NCBI GenBank assembly: GCA_964424585.1
Contig: CAYRJD010000061.1
Coordinates: 1 to 22,266 of the forward strand
Direction of reading: 5' to 3'
Length of the DNA: 22,266 nt
Source: CAYRJD01 sp964424585
GTDB lineage: Bacteria; Actinomycetota; Acidimicrobiia; Acidimicrobiales; Poriferisodalaceae
Shown: positions 8,463 through 15,667 of the stretch, in pieces
How the letters are laid out: every line of letters begins with the position of its first letter
How positions within the stretch are numbered: the stretch's first letter is position 1
Translations under genes and position numbers: made by a program
Notes under the pieces: model-generated
What the model saw: only the letters and a program-made list of their open reading frames with translations
Told to the model about the DNA's origin: nothing
The model's database searches: none

Positions 8463-9473
8463 ATGACGCTGCCCATCGCGGACTCACACAACGACCTGCT
8501 GCTGGCGTGCCAGCACCGCCACGAGCGCGGCCACGCCGACCCGTTCGGCGACGACTGGCTACCGGGTCTCCGAGACGGGGGAGTGGTCTTTCAGGTGCTG
8601 CCCATCTTCACCGAAGAGCAGTTCCTCGGCGAAGGCGCGCTGCGGCGCACGCTCGAAATCATCGCGCACGCCCACGACATCGCCGTCACGCACGCCGCAG
8701 ACGTCGCGCTCGTCGACACCGCAGACGACATCGACGCCGTCATCGCGAGCGGACGCATCGCGCTGCTGCTCGCCATCGAAGGCGCCGAACCGGTCGGGCC
8801 GTCGATCTCGATGTTCGAAACGCTGTGGCGCCTCGGCGTTCGCATGGCGTCGCTCACGTGGAACCGGCGCACGCTCATGGCCGACGGCATCGCCGAGACC
8901 GACACGCTCGGGCGTCTCACCTCGCTGGGCGTCGAAGCCATCGCCGAGATGAACCGCCTGGGAATGGTGGTCGACGTCAGCCACCTGTCTGCGCCCGGCG
9001 TGGTGCATCTCGCCGAGGTAACCGCCGAGCCGTACGTGGCGACGCACTCGTCGTGTCGAGCGCTGTGCGACCACGCCCGCAACCTCACCGACAGCCAGAT
9101 CACCCAGGTCGCCGCCTCCGGCGGGTTCGTCGGCATCAACGCGTTCGGCCCGTTTGTCGCAAAGGCGAACCCCACCATCGACGGCTTCGTCGATCACGTC
9201 GAGCACGCCATCGGTGTCGCCGGCGAGACGGCGGTGGCCATCGGCGCAGACTTCATCGACGACTTGGTCAGACAAGTCGACCCGATCCTCGGCAAGCAAA
9301 TTCTCATCCGTCCCGACGAGCTGTCGGTCATCGACAACTTGAAGCGACCTGCCGACTACCCGCACCTCGCCGCGCGGCTCATCGAGCGCCTCGGCGCAGC
9401 CCGAGCCGAGCGCGTCGCGAGCGCGAACATGCTCGACTTCTTTCGGGCAAACCTGCCAAGGAAAACGCAGTGA
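8463..9473 (+). CDS. Peptidase family M19 (renal/membrane dipeptidase-like) metallohydrolase
   Basis: This 336-residue protein has the binuclear zinc site of family M19: H9 and D11 in ADSHND, bridging E106 in LLAIEGAE, H174 in VDVSHLS and H195 in ATHSSCR, with D263 in GADF at the position of the conserved SDFDG aspartate. Family enzymes hydrolyse dipeptides, often with a D-residue at the C-terminal side, and some act on beta-lactam or other cyclic amide bonds. There is no signal peptide or membrane segment, so it should be cytoplasmic. It starts 10 bases after the short HyuA gene and its stop overlaps the next start, so it belongs to the same operon. Its likely job is to cleave an amide or peptide bond in the imported compound or in an intermediate. 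I see no ribosome binding site; the ATG is fixed by the HxD motif close behind it. Confidence 0.88.
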   Translation: MTLPIADSHNDLLLACQHRHERGHADPFGDDWLPGLRDGGVVFQVLPIFTEEQFLGEGALRRTLEIIAHAHDIAVTHAADVALVDTADDIDAVIASGRIALLLAIEGAEPVGPSISMFETLWRLGVRMASLTWNRRTLMADGIAETDTLGRLTSLGVEAIAEMNRLGMVVDVSHLSAPGVVHLAEVTAEPYVATHSSCRALCDHARNLTDSQITQVAASGGFVGINAFGPFVAKANPTIDGFVDHVEHAIGVAGETAVAIGADFIDDLVRQVDPILGKQILIRPDELSVIDNLKRPADYPHLAARLIERLGAARAERVASANMLDFFRANLPRKTQ

Positions 9474-9883
9474 CTCCCGCCGAGGTCTACGAGGCCTACA
9501 TCGCCGCCGAGAACGCCCGCGACGACGCGGCGATGGCGAAGTGCCTGGCACCCGACCTCACGGTCACCGTCAACGGCGTACCGCAGCTCGCCGATCGCGC
9601 CGGCGACGCGGAGGCAACCGAGCGGCTGCGGCGGCTATACCCCACGTACCGCCGCGAGCTGCGTCGCACCTTCGAGGTCGGGCAAACGGTGATCGCCGAG
9701 TGGGAGATGACCGCACCGGCCGAGACGGCCCGCGAGCTGCCCGCGCTGTTCGTGGTCGGCTGCTCTGTCGCCGAAGTGGTGAACGATGTCATCACCAGCG
9801 CTCGGCTGTATGTCGACCCGGCCGCGCTCGCCCGCGTGCTCGGTGACGCTGCTGCCAGTTCCACGCCAGCAGCCAGCGGCTGA
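9470..9883 (+). CDS. SnoaL/NTF2-like fold small protein
   Basis: The GTG at 9470 overlaps the dipeptidase stop (GTGA) and gives 137 residues. The pattern is that of the SnoaL/NTF2-like alpha+beta cone: an N-terminal helix with AYIAAENARDDAAMAKCLAPD, then a strand (LTVTVNG), a helical stretch with a PTYRRELRRTFE strand, a WEMTAP strand, and a central VVGCSVAEVVNDVITSARLYVDP segment where family members usually have the conserved strand pair ending in 'Y.D'. Members include small isomerases, cyclases, hydratases and non-catalytic binding proteins. Position inside the operon suggests an enzymatic step on the same substrate. The C-terminal Ala/Ser-rich tail (about 12 residues) is probably disordered. 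The fold is fairly likely; no function can be read from the sequence. Confidence 0.65.
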   Translation: MTPAEVYEAYIAAENARDDAAMAKCLAPDLTVTVNGVPQLADRAGDAEATERLRRLYPTYRRELRRTFEVGQTVIAEWEMTAPAETARELPALFVVGCSVAEVVNDVITSARLYVDPAALARVLGDAAASSTPAASG

Positions 9884-9885
9884 CG

Positions 9886-9891
9886 TATGCT
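9886..9891 (+). promoter_or_regulatory. Possible -10 box (TATGCT) for the importer genes
   Basis: TATGCT matches the TAnnnT consensus and is followed by a roughly 20-base leader containing a strong AGGAGG. It would give the binding lipoprotein its own transcript within the operon, which is common because binding proteins are needed in excess. No good -35 is visible. Confidence 0.35.
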
Positions 9892-9905
9892 GGCGACCGC
9901 CCTAC

Positions 9906-9911
9906 AGGAGG
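9906..9911 (+). promoter_or_regulatory. Strong ribosome binding site AGGAGG for the binding lipoprotein
   Basis: AGGAGG lies eight bases before ATG 9920, the best Shine-Dalgarno match in the window. It selects 9920 over the in-frame ATG at 9887 and fits high expression of a binding protein. Confidence 0.75.
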
Positions 9912-9919
9912 AAAACCTA

Positions 9920-11008
9920 ATGTCCACAAGAAAACTGCTTCGGCGCGGCCCCGCGTGGCTCGCCCTACTGCTGGCGTTCACGCTCTTCGTGGCTGCGTGC
10001 GGCGGCGACGACGCCGACGACGCAACAGACACGACGGCTGCGGCAGCCGCAGACGAAACCGTTGAGCCAGCAGACGAGACCGTTGAGCCAGCGGAAGAGC
10101 CCGCCGAGCCTGCTCAGATCGCGTATCTGTCGGCGAGTTCGGCCAACACCTGGCTGGCCGCGTCTCGCGAAGCGATGGAAGACGTAGGAGCAGCCGCGAA
10201 CGTCGAGTTCACCGAGTTTGATGCTCAGTTCAACGCAGACATGCAGTCGCAGCAGTTCCAAGATGCGATCACGTCGGGCCAATACGACGGCATCATGCTG
10301 GTCGCGCTCGCTGGCGCCGGGGCGATCCCCGACGTTCAGACCGCGCTCGATGCTGGCCTTGAGGTCGTCGTGCTCAACCAGGTCGTCGGCGACGACTTCA
10401 CGACCGTCGAGCCGCAAGTGCCGGGTATCGCCGCCGCCGTGTTTGAGCCTCCCTTCGTGCGTGGCGAGCGCATCGGGCAGCTGACGCTGATGGCGTGCGC
10501 CGACCGCGACCCGTGCAACGTCGTCTACTTCTACGGCGTTCGTGGTCTGCCGCTCGACGAAGCGGTGCGCGCCGGCTGGGACAGCGCCGTCGAAGGCTCG
10601 ACCGTGGAGGTCGTCGCCGAAGGCGAAGGCCAGTACCTCGGCCCAGATGTCGGCCTCGCTGCGATGCAAGACATCCTCGTCAGCACCTCCGACATCGACG
10701 TCGTGCTCGGCGCCGACCAGTCGATGCAGGGCGTCGAGCTTGCGCTCGAAGGCGCCGACGGCATCGGCGACATCCGCATCATCGGCTTCGGCGGCAGCTC
10801 ATACAGCGTCGAAGCCGTCAGCGACGGGCGTTGGTGGGGCGGCCTGTTCGGCGCGCCCTACACCGAAGGCAGGCTCGCGATGGAAGCCATGGTCGAAGCC
10901 CTCAACGGCAACGACGTCGGCGGCATCGACCCGTCTGGCTCGGTGCCCAACGGCGGCCTGATGACCCAAGACAACGTCGGCGACTACACCGCCGAGTGGG
11001 ACGGCTAG
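9920..11008 (+). CDS. Ribose-type ABC transporter substrate-binding lipoprotein
   Basis: This 362-residue Peripla_BP_4-type binding protein starts with a lipoprotein signal: Arg-rich n-region, hydrophobic core LALLLAFTLFV and lipobox VAAC with the lipidated cysteine at 27. An acidic linker follows (about 28-65) that contains a heptad repeat, A-D-E-T-V-E-P, twice and then degenerately. The folded part begins at about QIAYLSASSANTWLAASREAMED, and carries DAQFNADMQSQQFQDAI, DGIMLVAL, TALDAGLEVVVLNQ and IIGFGGSSYSVEAVSDGRWWGGLFG, all usual for RbsB/xylose/AI-2-type proteins. Two cysteines (CADRDPC) at about 193-199 may form a surface disulfide. It should be anchored outside the membrane and feed the permease at 12571. 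Ligand unknown; the genes around it suggest a hydantoin-like, lactam-like or N-glycosylated compound, not free ribose. Confidence 0.88.
   Translation: MSTRKLLRRGPAWLALLLAFTLFVAACGGDDADDATDTTAAAAADETVEPADETVEPAEEPAEPAQIAYLSASSANTWLAASREAMEDVGAAANVEFTEFDAQFNADMQSQQFQDAITSGQYDGIMLVALAGAGAIPDVQTALDAGLEVVVLNQVVGDDFTTVEPQVPGIAAAVFEPPFVRGERIGQLTLMACADRDPCNVVYFYGVRGLPLDEAVRAGWDSAVEGSTVEVVAEGEGQYLGPDVGLAAMQDILVSTSDIDVVLGADQSMQGVELALEGADGIGDIRIIGFGGSSYSVEAVSDGRWWGGLFGAPYTEGRLAMEAMVEALNGNDVGGIDPSGSVPNGGLMTQDNVGDYTAEWDG
10049..10111 (+). repeat. Tandem 21-bp repeat encoding the lipoprotein linker
   Basis: Two nearly identical 21-base units (10049-10069 and 10070-10090, one base different) and a degenerate third unit (10091-10111) are in frame and encode ADETVEP, ADETVEP and AEEPAEP. 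It looks like recent slippage in the flexible linker that holds the binding domain away from the membrane. Confidence 0.85.
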
Positions 11009-11032
11009 AACGCCGCCACACCCACGCCGACG

Positions 11033-12574
11033 GTGACCGACGCTCACCGCAACGATGACGGCCCGTCGCCTGCGCGCGGCGGGCCGATCATCGAGTGCCG
11101 CGGCCTCACCAAACGATTCGGCGGCACGGTGGCGCTCGACAACATCGCCGTGTCGGTCGAGACCGCCACGGTGCACGCGCTCGTCGGCGAGAACGGCGCG
11201 GGCAAGTCGACGCTCGGCAAGATCCTCGCGGGGGTGCATCAACCCGATCAAGGCGAGGTGCTCATCGACGGCGAGCCGGTCGAGCTGCGTTCGCCCAAAG
11301 CGGCGCTCGCGCAGGGCATCACGATGGTCGCGCAAGAGCTGTCGCTCGTGCCTGGCCGCTCGGTCGTCGAGAACGTGTTCTTGGGCATCGAGTCGAGCCG
11401 TGGCGGCATTCTCAGCGCAGCCACCGACCTCGAACGGTTCGCGGAACTCGTCAGCGAAACCGGTCTCGACATCGACCCGCGCGCGCAAGTAGCCAACCTC
11501 TCGGTCGCGCAGCAGCAGCGCGTCGAAATCTTGCGAGCACTCGCGCGCCACGCCCGCATCATCGTCTTCGACGAGCCGACGGCGCGGCTGTCGCACCAAG
11601 AGGCGCAAACGCTTCGCGGCGTCGTGCGCGACCTCACAGCCAACGGCGTCACCGTCGTGTACGTCTCGCATCTGCTCGATGAGATTCTCGAGCTGTCCGA
11701 CCGCGTGACGGTGATGCGCAACGGCGAAGTCGTGCGTACCGCCAGCACGGCCCAAGAGACGCACGACTCGCTCGTCGAGGGCATCGCCGGACGCCGGCTC
11801 GATGCCGTGTTTCCGGCGCGCCAATCGCCGCCAGCCGACATGAATGCCGTGCTCGAGCTGAACGACCTCACCCGCGCCGGCGAATACGAAGACATCTCGC
11901 TCGACGTACACCCCGGCGAAATCGTGGTGCTAGCTGGGCTGGTTGGGTCGGGTCGAACCGAGATCGCCCGCACGGTGTTCGGCGCGACGCAGCCGACGTC
12001 TGGCGCGATGTGGCTGGGAGGCGAGCCGTATGTGCCACGCTCGCCGCGCGACGCCATCAGCAGGGGCGTTGCGATGATCCCCGAGTCGAGACGCACCGAG
12101 GGGCTGCTGATGCAGCGTCGCGTCGTCGACAACGTGAGCCTGCCGCACCTGTCGAACTTCACCAAGTTCGGCATGATCCGTCCGAGAAACGAACGCCTGC
12201 GAGTGACCCAGGCGACGCAAGAGGTGCGCATCACCGGTGCGTCTATCGACTCGCCGATGAACACGCTCTCCGGCGGCAATCAGCAAAAGTCGCTGTTTGC
12301 ACGGTGCCTCGTCTCGCCCCCGAGGTTGCTGATTGCCGACGAACCCACCCGCGGGGTCGACGTCGGCGCGAAGCGGGCGATTTACGACCTGCTGGTCGAG
12401 CTGGCGAGCGAAGGAATGGCGATATTGGCGGTGTCTTCAGAGATCGACGAGGTGCTGGGCATAGCCCATCGCATAGTCGTGATGCGTGAAGGTCGAGTAG
12501 TCGCTCAGCTCGACGGCTCGACCGCGACCGACGCCGAGCTGATGCGGCACGCGTTCGGCGTGGTAGCGGCATGA
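11033..12574 (+). CDS. Ribose-type ABC transporter dual ATP-binding protein (RbsA-like)
   Basis: This 513-residue protein has two fused nucleotide-binding domains, the usual form for the carbohydrate uptake-2 (ribose/xylose/AI-2/nucleoside) group. Domain 1 has Walker A GENGAGKST at 52-60, a degenerate signature LSVAQQQ at 156-162 and Walker B with D180-E181 in VFDEPTA. Domain 2 has a degenerate Walker A (LVGSGRTE, no Lys), as is normal for RbsA, a good signature LSGGNQQK at 412-419 and Walker B D436-E437 in IADEPTRGVD. It powers import through the permease that follows. The GTG start at 11033 lies 24 bases after the binding protein and lacks an obvious ribosome binding site; the family N-terminus begins shortly after (IIECRGLTKRFGG). 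The stop overlaps the permease ATG (ATGA). Confidence 0.93.
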   Translation: MTDAHRNDDGPSPARGGPIIECRGLTKRFGGTVALDNIAVSVETATVHALVGENGAGKSTLGKILAGVHQPDQGEVLIDGEPVELRSPKAALAQGITMVAQELSLVPGRSVVENVFLGIESSRGGILSAATDLERFAELVSETGLDIDPRAQVANLSVAQQQRVEILRALARHARIIVFDEPTARLSHQEAQTLRGVVRDLTANGVTVVYVSHLLDEILELSDRVTVMRNGEVVRTASTAQETHDSLVEGIAGRRLDAVFPARQSPPADMNAVLELNDLTRAGEYEDISLDVHPGEIVVLAGLVGSGRTEIARTVFGATQPTSGAMWLGGEPYVPRSPRDAISRGVAMIPESRRTEGLLMQRRVVDNVSLPHLSNFTKFGMIRPRNERLRVTQATQEVRITGASIDSPMNTLSGGNQQKSLFARCLVSPPRLLIADEPTRGVDVGAKRAIYDLLVELASEGMAILAVSSEIDEVLGIAHRIVVMREGRVVAQLDGSTATDAELMRHAFGVVAA

Positions 12575-13545
12575 CCGAGCAGCGCCAGCCGCGCACCATC
12601 GGCCAGCGAGTAGCCGCGCTCAGGCTCGCCGACTACGGCATCTTCTGGATCACCGCGCTGCTGTTCATCTTGTTGTGGCAGACCTCAGACGTCTTCTTGA
12701 CGGGCGCAAATCTCCGCAACATCGTCGACCAGCAGAGCTTGATCTTGATTGCGGGCGCGGCGATGACGCTGACGCTCATCAGCGGCAACTTCGACATCTC
12801 GCTGTCGGCGATTTACATCAACGCTTCCATCGTCACGGCGCTGGTGGTGAACGGCACCAGCCAGCCGGTGCTCGCGTTCGCCGCCGGCATCGGGCTGGGA
12901 ACGTTGTTCGGGCTCGTCAACGGCCTGGTGATCGCGGTGCTGCGCATCAACTCGTTCATCGCCACGCTCGCCACGTCGTTCGTCTACTTCGGCATCGGAT
13001 TTCTGGTGAGCGACCGCAGCATCGTGCGCATCGACGACCGCGGGTTCGTCGAAATCGCACGAGGCCGAGACTTCTTCATCACCAACGCCTCTTGGATTGC
13101 GGTTGTGGTTGTGATCGTCTTCTGGTTCGTGCTCGAACGCACCCGCTACGGCCGTCACCTGTTCGCCGCGGGTGGCAACCCCGAGGCTGCCCGTCACGCC
13201 GGCGTGCGAGTCGAGACCATCGTGGTCACGTCGTTCGTACTGACCGGAGCGATGGCCGGGCTCGCCGGAGCGCTGCTCGCGTCTCGCACGCTCACCGCGC
13301 AGCCGAGTGACGACTTCTCGTTCGTCTTCGCGGTGCTGACCGCCGTGATCGTCGGCGGAACGTCCATCGCTGGGGGAGAGGGCGCCGTGTGGCGCACCGT
13401 GCTCGGGGCGTTCTTCTTGGCGCTGCTGACCAACGGGTTCAACCTGCACCAGATCGACCCGATCATCCAGCGGCTGGTGCAAGGCGGCGTGATCTTGGCG
13501 GCGGTCGCCGGCGACAACTGGACGCGCCGCCGGAGAGCGGGCTAG
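12571..13545 (+). CDS. Ribose-type ABC transporter permease (RbsC-like)
   Basis: This 324-residue membrane protein of the BPD_transp_2 family probably forms a homodimeric channel. Hydrophobic segments can be read at about 27-43, 58-75, 88-108, 111-128, 130-148, 171-188, 217-235, 249-268 and 280-300, roughly the eight to ten helices expected. Typical family stretches are present: LILIAGAAMTLTLISGNFDIS, here with Asn where many relatives have Gly; INSFIATLATSF; RTRYGRHLFAAGGNPEAARHAGV, which is the cytoplasmic coupling loop (about 190-210); and VIVGGTSIAGGEG. There is only one permease gene, as expected. It is translationally coupled to the ATPase by a 4-bp overlap and is followed by the HyuA gene after 35 bases. 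Confidence 0.92.
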   Translation: MTEQRQPRTIGQRVAALRLADYGIFWITALLFILLWQTSDVFLTGANLRNIVDQQSLILIAGAAMTLTLISGNFDISLSAIYINASIVTALVVNGTSQPVLAFAAGIGLGTLFGLVNGLVIAVLRINSFIATLATSFVYFGIGFLVSDRSIVRIDDRGFVEIARGRDFFITNASWIAVVVVIVFWFVLERTRYGRHLFAAGGNPEAARHAGVRVETIVVTSFVLTGAMAGLAGALLASRTLTAQPSDDFSFVFAVLTAVIVGGTSIAGGEGAVWRTVLGAFFLALLTNGFNLHQIDPIIQRLVQGGVILAAVAGDNWTRRRRAG

Positions 13546-13561
13546 CGACCGGCTAGCGTCC
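13540..13561 (+). repeat. Tandem 11-bp direct repeat between permease and hyuA
   Basis: GGCTAGCGACC (13540-13550) is followed at once by GGCTAGCGTCC (13551-13561). The first copy holds the permease stop codon; the second holds TAGCGT (13554-13559), which fits TAnnnT. This may be a small duplication that created a -10 box, or a protein-binding site. Confidence 0.5.
13554..13559 (+). promoter_or_regulatory. Possible -10 box (TAGCGT) before hyuA
   Basis: TAGCGT lies 21 bases before GTG 13581, and would give a short leader with the ribosome binding site GAGAGGG at 13566-13572, eight bases from the start. The absence of gene overlap here, unlike other joints in the cluster, makes an internal promoter plausible. 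No -35 is seen. Confidence 0.25.
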
Positions 13562-13580
13562 TACCGAGAGGGCACAACTT

Positions 13581-15665
13581 GTGACATCACCAACGCTGCA
13601 AGCGGCCACCGACGTCGGCGGAACGTTCACCGATCTGGTGACGTTCGCCGTCGACCCCGACGGCACCAGCCGCATCGCGGTGGCGAAGTCGTCGACCACG
13701 CCGCCCGACTACGACCAAGGCGTGCTTGACGTGTTCGCTCGGGCGGGTGTGTCTCTAAACGACGTCGGCTCGCACGTGCACGGCACCACCGTCGTCATCA
13801 ACGCGCTGACCGAGCGCAAGGGTGCGGTCGTCGGGCTGATCACCACCGAAGGGTTTCGCGACGTTTTAGAGATCGCTCGCGGCAACCGGCCCGACTTTTT
13901 CAACCTCGATTACGAGAAACCGCCCGCGTTCGTACCCCGCCACTTGCGACGTGAGGTGCCGGGGCGGCTCACCTACACGGGCGACGAGCGAGAGCCGCTC
14001 GACATCTGCGGGCTCGGCGCCATCGTCGACGACTTTCGGCGCGCAGGCGTCGAGGCAATCGCGGTGTGTTTGCTTCACTCGTGGGCTAACGATTCGCACG
14101 AGCGGCGCGTCTGCGACGAACTGCGCCGGCTCGACGGCGACGTGGCGGTGGTCGCGTCGAGCGACATCACCCGTGAGTGGCGAGAGTACGAGCGCACCAG
14201 CACGGCGGTGATGTCGGCGTTCGTGCAGCCAGCCGCCCAGCACTACCTGCGTCGTCTCGACGCGCGTCTGAGCGAAGCGGGGCTCGCGCACCCGACGCTC
14301 GTCATGCAGTCGAACTGCGGGGTGTCGTCTATCGAAGCCGTGGCGGCGAGCCCGATTGCGATGGTCGAGTCGGGGCCAGCCTCTGGGTTCTTCGGCGCCG
14401 CGATGTTGGGCGAACGCATCGGCGAGCGCAACATCTTGGGTCTCGACATCGGCGGCACCACAGCCAAGTGTTCGCTCATCGAAGACGGCCGCGTGAAGGT
14501 GATGACCGACTACTGGATCGGCCGCAACCAGGTGTCGGCCGGCTATCCCGCGCTGGTGCCGGTGGTCGATCTGGTCGAGATCGGCAACGGCGGCGGATCG
14601 ATAGCTCACGTCGACGCGTTCGGCAAGCTGCACGTCGGGCCGCAGTCGGCCGGCGCCAAGCCCGGGCCCGCGGCCTACGGCTTGGGCGGTGTCGACGCGA
14701 CGACCACCGACGCGAACCTCTGGCTCGGACGCATCGGCACCGACGACTTTGCCAGCGGCGAAATGACCGCCGATCTTGAGGCCGCCGAGAAAGCGCTCGG
14801 CGCGATTGGCGAAGCGCTGGGCACGGGCGTAGACGAAGCTGCCCGCTCGATTGTGCGCATCGCCGACAACAACATGATCAACGCGCTCAAGCTGGTTTCG
14901 GTCAACCGTGGCTACGACCCGCGCGATTTCACGCTGGTGGCCTTCGGAGGAGGCGGGCCGCTGCACGCCGTCGCGCTTGCGAAAGAGCTCGAAGTCAGGC
15001 GAGTGGTTGTGCCCAACGCCGCGTCGGTGTTTTCCGCCTGGGGCATGGTGATGTCAGACCTTCGGCGTGACTACTTCGAGACCGCGCTGCACGACGTCGG
15101 CGCCTCGACGGTTGCTGACATCGCGGCGCACTTTTCGACCATCGAAGAACGCGCACGAGCCGACTTCGCGGCGAACGACCCGAGCGGCCAGCAGGTGCAG
15201 ATCGACCGCCTCGCGAAGCTGCGCTACCAAGGACAAGAACACGCCACCGAGGTGGTGGTGCGCCCAGACGACCTCACCGCGGCCGGCGTCGGCGACCTCA
15301 TCGACCGATTCAAGACCACGTTTGAAGCGGAGTACACCTATCGGCTCGACGTGGCGGTCGAGATGGTCGGGCTGCACGTCGTCGCCACGATGGCCCGTGA
15401 CGTCGCCATGCCCGAGCCAGCGCCGCTCGGCGACGCCGACCCGACGGCGGCACGCAAGGGTGCCCGGCAGGTCGATTTCGCCGACGACGGCATACACGAG
15501 GCCGACATCTACGACCTCGAAGCGTGCGAGCCTGGCATGACGTTCGACGGCCCCGCCATCGTTGAAGGCGCAGGCACCGCCGTCGTCGTCTACCCCGGCA
15601 CAACCGCCTCCGTCGACGGCTACCGCAACATCGTGATCGACATTCCACTATCCACGAGAGGATGA
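13581..15665 (+). CDS. hyuA: ATP-dependent hydantoinase/5-oxoprolinase-family subunit A
   Basis: This 694-residue protein is a full-length HyuA. It has the N-terminal phosphate-binding strand ATDVGGTFTDLV at about 9-20, a HGTTVVINALTERKG segment with the usual GLITTEGFRDVLEIARGNRP, the second ASKHA strand GLDIGGTTAKCSL at 287-299, and the EIGNGGGSIA and VGPQSAGAKPGPAAYG stretches found throughout the family. With HyuB it uses ATP to open a cyclic amide or imide ring: hydantoin, N-methylhydantoin, 5-oxoproline or caprolactam in known members. Substrate cannot be told from these motifs. The GTG start is backed by GAGAGGG eight bases upstream. Its stop overlaps the HyuB start region, and the pair certainly forms one complex. 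It differs clearly from the short HyuA at 6854, so the cluster holds two separate modules. Confidence 0.92.
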   Translation: MTSPTLQAATDVGGTFTDLVTFAVDPDGTSRIAVAKSSTTPPDYDQGVLDVFARAGVSLNDVGSHVHGTTVVINALTERKGAVVGLITTEGFRDVLEIARGNRPDFFNLDYEKPPAFVPRHLRREVPGRLTYTGDEREPLDICGLGAIVDDFRRAGVEAIAVCLLHSWANDSHERRVCDELRRLDGDVAVVASSDITREWREYERTSTAVMSAFVQPAAQHYLRRLDARLSEAGLAHPTLVMQSNCGVSSIEAVAASPIAMVESGPASGFFGAAMLGERIGERNILGLDIGGTTAKCSLIEDGRVKVMTDYWIGRNQVSAGYPALVPVVDLVEIGNGGGSIAHVDAFGKLHVGPQSAGAKPGPAAYGLGGVDATTTDANLWLGRIGTDDFASGEMTADLEAAEKALGAIGEALGTGVDEAARSIVRIADNNMINALKLVSVNRGYDPRDFTLVAFGGGGPLHAVALAKELEVRRVVVPNAASVFSAWGMVMSDLRRDYFETALHDVGASTVADIAAHFSTIEERARADFAANDPSGQQVQIDRLAKLRYQGQEHATEVVVRPDDLTAAGVGDLIDRFKTTFEAEYTYRLDVAVEMVGLHVVATMARDVAMPEPAPLGDADPTAARKGARQVDFADDGIHEADIYDLEACEPGMTFDGPAIVEGAGTAVVVYPGTTASVDGYRNIVIDIPLSTRG

Positions 15666-15667
15666 CC

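Noticed and set aside
8507..9469. Upstream extension of the NTF2-like frame inside the dipeptidase gene
   Set aside because: The extension is almost pure Arg/His/Ala, the shadow of the dipeptidase gene. Only the part from GTG 9470 has a protein-like pattern.
11930..12010. Missing Walker A lysine in the second ATPase domain, as possible gene damage
   Set aside because: A degenerate second site is the normal state of RbsA-type dual ATPases; all other motifs are intact.
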